From Isochrysis galbana (lineage: Eukaryota > Haptophyta > Isochrysidales > Isochrysidaceae): a DNA stretch of 50,113 nt. Made by a program: the position numbers and the translations under genes. The notes under the pieces were generated by a model. That model ran no database searches. It saw nothing but the letters and a program-made list of their open reading frames with translations, and was not told where the DNA came from. Below are positions 1 through 9,800 of the stretch, piece after piece. Where the stretch lies: contig JADDIW010000022.1 in assembly GCA_018136815.1 (NCBI GenBank), positions 1 to 50,113 of the forward strand, read 5' to 3'. Position 1 is the first letter of the stretch, and every line of letters starts with the position of its first letter.

Positions 1-724
1 AAACTGGAGGTGTCACGCATTGCTGTATGAGACAGCACGCGCTCGTAGGAGTGCCACTGGGGTCACCGCATCGGTTTCCGAGGCGCCACCTGCTTTGCAC
101 CGCAGATCACCTCTCTCGATGGCGAACGTCTTGCATTTGTCGACGCCTCAGGTAAGCACACCCTTTCATACCATCGTTTCTCTCATCCCATCTTATCGGC
201 CTCCAAATGCGAATTCAATCACAGCTCAAAGGGTGCACCCCATGCCACCTTGAGAAAGGCGCTTGTGCTGTGGCATCCAAATGATTCGATCGTGGGTCCA
301 ACTGTCGCCCGCAGCTAATGCGCTCTTGCGCGCGTAAACAAACCACAAGTGCTGCGTCGTGCGCCCGTCGTGCGCCACCGTTGCTTCCGCTCCGCCGCTC
401 ACCCCGTCTTTCCTCCCTTGCCATGTTCGTCACCCCTTTGCAGGTGGTGGGTCTAGTGACGGCTCTATATTGGGTGATCTCAATGTCGGGGGCACCAATG
501 GCGATCAATCATGGTTTACCACTGAGGACCTCGCCGTTGGAGGCAGCAGTATGACGGCCGGAGCAGGGCGGGCAGGTATGGTGGCTGGTCAACCTTTAGC
601 AGGATTGGCCGAGCTTGAGGCTGCACTCGCTGATGCCAAGCGCCTTGGCGCGCGTGCGAAAGCGATGGTTGACGACGCGCAGCCAGGAGTGCAAGGGGGC
701 GCAAGCAGGGTTCGGGCGAGGTGA
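1..724 (+). CDS. 3' end of an unidentified multi-exon gene (partial)
   Basis: Two exons can be supported. The first, 106-151, follows a CAG acceptor and reads ITSLDGERLAFVDAS. It ends with a GTAAGC donor at 152. The second, 444-724, follows TTTGCAG and keeps the phase (one base plus two). It reads GGSSDGSILGDLNVGG, then WFTTEDLAVGG, then an alanine-rich helix-like stretch (LAELEAALADAKRLGARAKA), and stops at 722-724. Bases 1-105 are either intron or an unresolved upstream exon. I do not recognise the family: the LDGERLAFVDAS phrase looks like a beta-propeller strand, but one strand is not enough to call it. The gene runs in from beyond the left edge, so length and N-terminus are unknown. Confidence 0.45.
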
Positions 725-1189
725 CGGATGAGACACTCTCCAGCATTGAGTGAGGAGTGTGAGGCTGTCTTGGGCACGAGGTGACTTGTGGGGTGAGATG
801 CGAGTGCAGCCGTGGGTACGAGTGCGTGCGGAAGTGTACGTAATAATAATCAATTTCTTGGTTTTCCAAACCCCGCTAGGCGAAGACAAACATCGTCGCC
901 TGACTACAGTCGGTCAGCCGGTAGCTCCGTCCTACATTGTACGACCGCGTCCTACGATTTCCATGCATTTGTAGGACTCTAGCCTTTGTGCCTCAAGGAT
1001 AGCTTAGGTTGAAGAATCTGGGCTTCCCACCAACTAAACCAGTTCATCTTTCCCTCCCATACTCCCATACATGCTTAGCTCTCCCCATGGCCAATCCTGT
1101 AGAGCTAGTCCTAGTCTTTACCAACTTCTGCCCTCACGTCAGGCGAGAAGCGCTCAATCACGCCCGTCGGATCGTCCGTCGCCCCGTCG
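725..1189. other. intergenic, nothing recognised
   Basis: No exon with a sustained codon signal or recognisable motif was seen on either strand between the stop of the first gene and the leader-like repeat starting near 1190. Confidence 0.5.
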
Positions 1190-2090
1190 CTCTCTTGTCG
1201 GCATTCTCTTCCTTGTTCGATCTGTCAGCGGGTTCCTGTGCGTTCCGTGATAGGGATACGTTAGTGTGGAGAGTGTTGACGTGAGTGTAGTGTCATCTCG
1301 TCGGTCCATCGGCCCCTAGCTAGCCACCTGTCGTCTGTCGTTCTTCGTTCGTCGCTCTCGTTCTCGTTCCCGTTCTCGTCCCTCGTTCTCAACACTACCT
1401 CAATACCAAACCTCATCAATCCCTCAGCCTCTGCCTATCCATCCCGATCCGCCCAGCAGCTATGTCCGCTCCGTCGTCGCGCTCGCCCTCGCCCAATAGG
1501 CCCAGGCCAATACTTGTACAACTTGTTCTGCAAGTTTGGGTGGCTCGCCCAACTTGCCAGAAGTTTGGGCCCTCTCTACAAGTGGCTGCAAGATTGGGGC
1601 CGTGGCGCCGGGCTCTCTACCAGTATCCAGTATAATAATCTCCTCTTTATTAGTAGACAGCAACATGTTCACTCGCGGTGAACAAGTTGTCGCGGTCAAC
1701 AAGTTGACTCCTAACCAGGCCAAGCAGAACCTATGAAGAACAGGCCTGGACGACAACGAAAGTTAGCAAGTCCCAGCAAGGACCGGAACCCAACGAGAAA
1801 CGACAAGCCTTGCAAGAAGCTAAACAAGCCTTCACAAGGTAACCCGAGAGCCTGAGACAAGCGCGCAGCGAGCGACAGGCGACCTGGCTCCTTTGGGTCA
1901 AGATTACCCGAAAGGAGGAAACTTGGAATCTAGACCTGACAAACAGGCTAGACGGAACGAAATGAGAACTCGAATTCTAGATCGCTAGGGACGAACCCTA
2001 CCAACCTAGATGTACCTGAGCTTCACCGTGTGGCCGCACGGCGAAGGACCTGGAAATAAGAAATAAGAGCCTGGAAATCGCATCATCTAG
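1190..2090 (+). mobile_element. degenerate retroelement-like leader and 5' ORF (copy A)
   Basis: This stretch has CTCGTTCTCGTTCC-type pyrimidine repeats, then an ATG at 1461 reading MSAPSSRSPSPNR. Further on come broken reading frames rich in K, Q and E, for example VNKLTPNQAKQNL at 1694-1732 and KVSKSQQGPEPNEKRQAL after it. A very similar arrangement, with the same MSAPSSRS start after a similar pyrimidine-rich leader, occurs at 49500-49845. The shared start context suggests copies of the 5' end of one retroelement family. There is no reverse transcriptase or integrase here. It could instead be the decayed promoter and first exon of a host gene family. Confidence 0.35.
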
Positions 2091-2094
2091 GCGG

Positions 2095-3055
2095 ATGAAT
2101 GCGACAAAGGGGCGGAGACGCTATCTATAACTTCTAACGGAGAGTCTCGTCTTCTCTCTCTAGACCAGTGAACACTTGTGTTTACACCAGTGAACGCTAT
2201 ACCGGAGGGGGGGGAGAGTGTTTACGTGTTTACACTAGTGAACGCTATACCGATGGGGGGGAAGGGGCGGAGGCGCTATCTACAACTTCTAACGGAGAGT
2301 CTCGTCTTCTCGTCTTCTCTCTCTAGACCAGTGAACACTTACTTGTGTTTACACTAGTGAACGCTATGGGGCGAGAAGCGGAGACGCTATAACTTCTAAC
2401 GGAGAGTCTCGTCTTCTCTCTCTAGACCTGTGAACACTTGTGTTTACACTCGTGAACGCTATACCGGAGGGGGGGGAGAGTGTTTGCGTGTTTTTACAGT
2501 AGTGAACGCTATACCGGAGGGGGGGAGAGGCGGAGGCGCTATAACTTCTAACGGAGAGTCTCGTCTTCTCTCTCTAGATCAGTGAACACTTGTGTTTACA
2601 CTAGTGAACGCTATGGGGCGAGAAGCGGAGACGCTATACGCTATAACTTCTCACGGAGAGTCTCGTCTTCTCTCAAAAGACCTGTGAACACTTGTGTTTA
2701 CACTCGTGAACGCTATACCGGAGGGGGCGAAGAGGCGGAGACGCTATCTATAACTTCTAACGGAGAGTCTCGTCTTCTCTCTCTAGACCTGTGAACACTT
2801 GTGTTTACACTCGTGAACGCTATACCGGAGGGGGCGAAGAGGCGGAGACGCTATCTATAACTTCTAACGGAGAGTCTCGTCTTCTCTCTCTAGATCTGTG
2901 AACACTTGTGTTTACACCAGTGAACGCTATACCGGAGGGGGGGGAGAGTGTTTACGTGTTTACACTAGTGAACGCTATACCGGAGGGGGGGGAAGGGGCG
3001 GAGGCGCTATCTATAACTTCTAACGGAGAGTCTCGCCTTCTCTCAGAGAGAGAGA
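2095..3055. repeat. tandem repeat array, about 108-bp units, upstream of the b5-IDO gene
   Basis: The segment is built of repeated copies containing GTGAACGCTATACCGGAGGGG, then GACGCTATCTATAACTTC, then GGAGAGTCTCGTCTTCTCTC and GTGAACACTTGTGTTTACAC. Two adjacent units starting near 2700 and 2809 are almost identical. Others are shortened or rearranged, giving about eight to nine partial or whole units. It ends 15 bases before the start codon of the b5-IDO gene, so it occupies that gene's promoter and 5' untranslated region. Confidence 0.8.
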
Positions 3056-3069
3056 AGTGGCCGAGGGCG

Positions 3070-3864
3070 ATGGCGGCCGTGGTGGTGAGCGAGGAGGAGC
3101 TGGCGCGGCACGCGACGGCGGAGTCGTGCTGGTGCGCCGTGTGGTGGACGAGGAGGAGGCGGCGGCGGAGGAGGGGATGTGTGGGAGTGGGCGGTTGGGG
3201 AGAGAGGGGAAGGGGAGGGAGGGAGGGAGGGAAGGAGGGGGAGGAGGGGGGGGGGAGATGGGGGGCCAGGGGCTGGGGGGCGGGGGAGGGAGGAGAGCCC
3301 ATGAGGGAGTGGTGAGAGGGGAGTGATGCGGCTAGGGGCGGGGGGGGGGGGGGGGGGCAGGACAGGCGAGGTTCTGGGCGTGGGCGACATGCTCGAGGAG
3401 GACGGAGGCTGACAGAGGAAGGGGCAAAGGCGCGTGAGGAACTGGAGGGCTGTACGTACTGCAGATTGGTGGATCACTGCACGTGGCCCTCGCTGGCGAG
3501 CGCCGTTGCTGGCAAGTAGCGAACGCGTTGCCCTTGCTGCGTTGGCCATCAAGCGGACTTCAAACGTGAGCAGCCCTGCGCCATCAAACCATGTTCTGCT
3601 GATCCCTTGTAGGGTTGTGATCCATGGCTACGTTTACGACGTGACGACATTCCACCATCCCGGCGGCAACGACCGTCTCTTTGAGCAGGTCCGCCACCGG
3701 ATCTGCATCACCTCGGCCACATCAGAGAAGATTCTTGTTCGCACTGCCAAACTAGATGCAATGCTGCTAACCCACAAGCTGGCGTGCGCTTTTAGGGAGG
3801 GAACGACGCCACGGCCGCGTTTGATGCAATTGGCCACTCCGACCACGCACTCAACTACATGAAG
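3070..3864 (+). other. cytochrome b5 haem-binding domain of the fusion gene
   Basis: Exon 1 reads SEEELARHATAESCWCAV, the usual b5 opening. Exon 2 continues VIHGYVYDVTTFHHPGGND and exon 3 gives GNDATAAFDAIGHSDHAL. The two axial haem ligands are both present: His of HPGG at 3656-3658 and His of GHS at 3835-3837. The domain is complete at about 72 residues, and the start ATG at 3070 gives the normal short N-terminus. Intron 1 (3141-3612) contains a long G-rich purine tract. Confidence 0.85.
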
Positions 3865-6800
3865 GTGGGCATCCGCGCAGCCCTGGCATTTAATGGGGAC
3901 CGATTCATCGCGGCGGCCTGCTCAATTTCCCACCTCCCGAACAGGCTCTCCTCGTGGGCCGCCTTGAGACTGCTGTCGAGGATCTCAGAGTTGCAACCGG
4001 TGCGCTCGCCTTAGCCCAAGCCACTAAGCATGGAGCAACAACCCTGGCCCGCACCTCGTGACGGAACGTTGTTTGGCACAAATCGTGGCGTGGCTCATGA
4101 CCAACTGTCACTGGTGGATCCAACGCACATTTCGAACGCGAGTTGTCTGTGTTGAACGGCTCGCTGACGATGGTCGCGGTTGGCACAATGTGCCTGTACT
4201 GCCATGGGATGCTGTTGTTGGACTGCACGGCCTGGGGGAGACTCATATCCGCCCACAACCTCTCAGGAGATGGGAGCTCTCGATCGGACTCGCCCGATAC
4301 CCTTCGCCAGCCTGCCGCCTCGTCTAGTTTTCCGGGTGTACCGAAGGCGTTGCCAACACCCCCGCTCCATCTCTCAGTCTCGCGATCTCCTCCAGGCCAA
4401 CGCCCGCCAGCAAACGCACACGGCAACATTGCAGCGGGCGGGCTCACACCGCGGCTCGAGAGCGCAGGATTGCCAGGGATGCGTGTTGCAGGCGCACCCC
4501 CACGATGGATCTTCAAATCGCAGCAATGGCATCGCAAGCCACGTCCGACTGACGCACTCTGGTCGACTCGCTGCCGAGGATTCCTCCCCGCACGAGACCC
4601 TCCGGTGCGTTTACCACCGCCCTACGAGGTGCGTGCTCCATCCCGCTGTAATGCACTCCTTGCCAGTCCCCATCCCTTTCCCCCTGCGCCCTTGGCATGG
4701 GCAGCTTCATTTTGCTCCGTCACCTCCATGGCAATTGCTGTTGATTCCTCATGTGCGGGTGGGCGGGATAGCAGGTCACAAAGCTATGTCACCATCCGAT
4801 GCAGGTGCTGACGGACTTGGTGGACGCACTGCCTGCCTCCCTAGCCGATGGCTCATTTCGCGCTATGGTGGACGCGCGCGCAGAGGATTTTGCACCTCTT
4901 GCCGTTGCTATCGAAAGCGAGCAGGACGAGCTGATCCTGGAACGGGTGAGCCAGCGCGATTTGGGTCACAAGACCTCATCGTGGTGGTAGCTGGTTGGTC
5001 CTGGACTGCGGGCAGGGTGGGCGAGAAGCAGGCGCTCGTGCACACTCACACGTCCCCAATTGCGTGCAAGCCTGACACGGTGCGATTCGTCCGTGAAGGA
5101 ACCTCACAATGCCTGCCCACTCTTTGAAGGTCCATTCCTTGTTTGGCTACATTGGCAAGGGCTACGTTTTACGCTGCGGCGACGCTCAGGCCGCCACACA
5201 GCAGCTTAGCGCAGAGCAATTGCCCGCATCGCCAGCCTTGAGTGCCGCCGACGCAGCAGCTGCTGCCCCGGCCGTACGACGCAATTCTCTCAATGCTACG
5301 AATGGCTCGATTGATAAACACACGGACGCGCCACCTATGCCACCCCTCGTGCGATTGCCTGCCGCGGCTGTCGGAGTTGGTGCCTCTCCGTCTACTGGTC
5401 AAAAGCCGCCCTCAGCGCTTACGTCGCGCATAGTGTCGAATGACGATACGGGTGGTGGGAGTGGTACGGACAACGGCGGTGAAGACGGGGCGTTGCGCGT
5501 GCCCAAGTTCCTGAGCGACGGGTGGCTAGCGGCGAGCAATCGAGTCAAGCGACAACCCACAGTCGACTATGCCAACTGTGTCCTCTATAACTGGACAATG
5601 ATCGACCCCAAGGGGCATATCACCCCGGATAATGTGAGCCGCCGCCGTCCGACGTCTATGGTCCGTCTGGTGATGAGATGTGCTCGGCCGGCGCGCATTA
5701 CTTGAACCTCAGATTGTGCAGCGGACTCGAGGGTTCATCATTTTCATGCAAGAGGACGGAGCGTGTACCTCCGCCCAGCCTGCCCTATTCACGCCCATCA
5801 TCTTCCTGGCTGCATAGATTCGGATGCTAAATCGCTTCACCGGGCTGCTAGACGAGGAGTGGTTCATGAAAACGCACGTGATCATCGAATCTGAGGTGTG
5901 CTCTGTGGCCAAATGCTCGTCAGCTGGCAGGGCTTGCTTGCTGCCTTGGGCAGTTTCGGAGCCTTGACACTGTTGCTCCTCGGTGTCACACGTGGTGGTG
6001 CCGACATGCCCGATCAGCCCGAGCCCGCCCTTCTCTCGTGCAGGCCGCCGGCGTCGTCTCTGCCGTGTATGATGCTGCACAAGCGGTTCGGCGCTCTGAT
6101 CTCGATCGGCTCCTCGCCACCCTCACGTGGCTGGAACAGGTGTGCTGCCTCACTGCCTCAAGTCCGGTCCCACGTCTACTTCGATCCGTCACCGTCAAGC
6201 CACCCGGGCTAGTCCAAGCGACTTTGGTGAAAACAAGGTTTCGCCAACTTGTCTATAGGCACTTTCGCACGTAGCCTCAAATACCCTCCGCCTCATGTTC
6301 GAACGGCGCGATGCCGACGGCTTCATGTGCGCATTTCTCATTCTGACGCACTTGTCTCCGCTCGACCCCCACCCCCACCCCCTGCGCCTTCCCCTTCCAT
6401 CCGCCCACCCTGTGAGGAGTTGCTAGCATTGCGTAGGCACACGATGTCCCGCGTTTGCTGACGCCGAACTTCAACCCGCGCGGCCCCTTCTTAGGTGTGA
6501 GCCTCAGTCTTTCTACCATCGTGTACGGCCTCTTATATCATCGTGGACGGCGTTGTTTGAAGGGCAGTATGATGACTCAGAGGCTCTACAACAGCTCACC
6601 GAGCAACTCGCGCAAGTAAGCCCAGAACTGCGGCCATACTAGCCTTCGAGCCCCATCATGGCTTCATCGGCTGCACTTGTGCTAATCCAACCTCACACTG
6701 CCCAACCTTGTAGGTAGAGTCACTTGAGCGTGCCGCGGCCGCTTCCGGACTCCCCGACCTCACGCCGCACCGTCAACATCTTCGACAGCGTATCGCAGCG

Positions 6801-9800
6801 CTTCAACGACGCAAGCGCTTATGTGGTCCATCTGGAGCCATGAGTGCCATTTTGCCACTGTGCGACGCCTTTCTGGGCATCAAGGTGCGTTGTGTGAGAG
6901 GGCTGGCAGAAAGCCGTCATTCCGGCAAGACCTATCGCTTGATTTCCCGAATTGGTGTGCCGCTGCGTTCTACGCGTCGCTCCGATCCTCCGCCTCAGAT
7001 GTCGTCGGAAACCTTAGGAACCATGCTGAGCGCGTTCGAGGAGTACATGCCAGCTCCTCATCGCGCGTTTCTTGAGCAGGTATATATCCGCTTGCTCTTG
7101 CCGTGCCGCTTGCTGGGCACTGCATCCCATGATGTGGCCACGCCGGAATCCGCACACACCCCTAGCTGCTCGTTCCATTTGTGAGTTGGACAAGTGATGA
7201 CAAGGCAGTGCCTTCTTTTCAGGTTCGGAAGCGGCCGTTGCGCCCCCTCATCCTGCAGTTGCAAGAGACCTCTATGCGTGGACGGCGCGCAGCAGCGAAA
7301 GAGGCTCGGGCAGTAGCCGCATTCGCTGCTGCAGGTGCGAGCACAAGTACTGCCGCCGACATCGCGTCTCGACATGTATTCCCAACTGGGAGCGCCACTG
7401 GCAAAGTTGGGCAAGGTGCGACTGCCCTCCGAGTCCAAGTCGGATCTCCGCTGCTTGCAGCAGCTACTGGAGCTAATGATCACCAAGCTAGTCTGGGCAA
7501 TCGCGAGCCTACTACAACGGGCGGAGTGGAGGAAGTTCTCGACGCAGCCGCAATCGATTCTCTCGTTGATCACTACAACGCCGTGGTACGCATCGCTGTC
7601 TGATCCTTGGCTGGAGGCTAGTTATTGGCCGTGGCTACTCTCCATGTCAAGAGGCTTACCTTACGGGATAGATTAGCCGCGGGTATCTGACGCATCCCCG
7701 ACCGTAGGTACGCCGCGTGCTTGACTTCCGATGGCGACATTTGTCATACATTGAGGAGTATGTCATTAAGCCCTCGGGTGGATTCGCGCACGCTCGCGGC
7801 ACGGGTGGTACTCCAGCGTTCGCTTATCTCAACCAGGTAAGCACTCCATCTCTTTGTTTTTAAAGCAGCGCTCACTCTGCCGTGGTACTTCGAGCTCCTA
7901 GATGACAACCACTTTCAATTGGTCGCAGCACATCAACGACACCGAGGCGGCCTTGATACCGACAGCCTCCTCGCCGCGAGAGCGCCATCACAATCATACG
8001 CACGCTCACCATGGTCACGTGCATGGGCACAGCCATGGACGCACCGCCGCCATCGATGCGTCAAGTGGAACGAATGACGATTCGCAGGCGCCATCCGTTA
8101 TTGTGGAACCGGAGCTTGGGGCCGATCACGCATCCATTGGCGATTTATGGGAGGTTCGCAACCACCACGAACTCCCCCCCTTCCCCTTCCTCCCGTGCGC
8201 CTCCGCCGCGCCCTACCCACCGTCCTTCTATGTGTGGCGCTGATATCATCCCTGGCCGATAGAGCAGCGTTCGGAGACTCGATGACCTGGATTTCGCAAC
8301 ATCCGGGCACAGCATCCCAAGGGCGGTATCTTGTTCGTAGTGTTGACTTGTGACAAGTGCATGTCTTTGAGGTCTTGCTGGCCAGACCAGCCTGTGACGC
8401 GCCTCTTGACATCGTTGGCTATCACTCAGGTGACAGACGCCCGCGGACTGCTTCCAGCACGTACCCCGATCGGTGCCGACGCTCTCCCACCAGCGTGGCG
8501 TGGCGTAGCCGCGCTTTTAATTCGACTGCCGGGCGCGTGCGTGCCTCCGGCGGTCTTTCGTGACCATCTACGCGAGGCGGCAGCTCGGGGAGATCTCCCT
8601 CCGCCAGAAGCGATCGACGAGCTTCACTCAGAAGACCAGCTTGAGAGGGCGAGGTGCGTTTGACCGCAGCCTTCGAGCCACAACAAGAAGACGAGAGTCG
8701 CTGCTACTCGCTCGAACATCTGAGAGCTGTCCTCCTTGCTCGCGCCTCACATGACCCAGGCGATGTTCGTCGATCTCGATCCTATGGCAAGCCCCTTCCC
8801 CCCGCTGCTAATCGCTCACACGTCGTAGGTGCATGTTGGCCTTCCTTCTCGCGGGTTGGCATGCTGCGAGTCCACCCACCGCAAGCTCCACGGCTACACC
8901 GAATACGGCAAACGTTGCTGTCCTGGCTGGCGCTGTTGCTCCAACGCACCTGTATGAGATGATGGATAGTCAAGCCATGCTGTACTCGCCTAGTCTTCAG
9001 CCTTTGTCCAATCTCTCTTCGCCAGTCCGGGAATATATTCCCGTGTTCCCACCTCACAGCCCAACTATGGCTCCAAGCCCTGGGGTCGCGCCTCCCTCGG
9101 TGCCAAATTGCACGCCCACTGGCTTGTCCGCCTATGCGGGCGGCGCGTCTAGCGCGACTCAACTCGTGGGATCCGCCCCTCCTTTCGTGCTGGGTGTGGA
9201 ACCGGTGTCTTTACAAGTGGGGATTAATAGATGCGACAGCGAGAGTAGCAGCTCGCCGCCTCCCGAGCTGCAGAAGCTGATCGGTACGTCATGGCACGCA
9301 TCGCCGCAAACACCCGCAAACTGCCTCGAGCGCACGCACATCAACCGGGCTCGCGTGGCTCGTAGCATTGCATAGTCCGCGACGCTTGGTGCGACGCCGG
9401 GCTATATCGGTCGCTAGGGCACACAAGTTGACATTTCGCGGCCCATATATCCCTCGTCCTCTCAGCTGCGACGAGCTTCCGCCTTCAGCGGCCCTACCGC
9501 CTTGGAGTCGCCGAGATGCTTCTCTATAATTGGCGAATGTTGCCTATGTCGCCCGAGAACGGCAGCGCTACAAGCGAACTCGATGAGACCCACGACATGG
9601 GATGGGAAGATGACGCTAGCCGATGGGAGAGCGATGCGGATGGCGACTCGGGGTACGAGGAAGAATTAGAGGAAGACCAGCCTGCCGATGAGTCGACCCT
9701 GTCGGACAGTAGTGCAGACGCGGCGGCAGCAGGTGCGACGTCTTGTCCACTCCTGCGTCGAATCAATCTTATCGCACCTGCATCGTTCTACTCCCCTGCG

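Noticed and set aside
3945-4061. Separate stand-alone cytochrome b5 gene ending at the stop 4059-4061
   Set aside because: Not excluded, but less likely: a phase-correct splice from 3999 to 4267 leads straight into the IDO N-terminus, and no start signal for a separate IDO gene was seen.
4180-5127. Open frame giving SRDLLQANARQQTHTATLQR as a protein
   Set aside because: It is out of phase with both flanking exons. The alternative frame carries the IDO signature RGFLPARDPP and joins in phase to the next exon.
8654-8828. Extra exon reading FEPQQEDESRCYSLEHLRAV
   Set aside because: Its phase does not fit either neighbour. Skipping it joins ERAR to CMLAFLLAGWHA in phase and matches the IDO helix.
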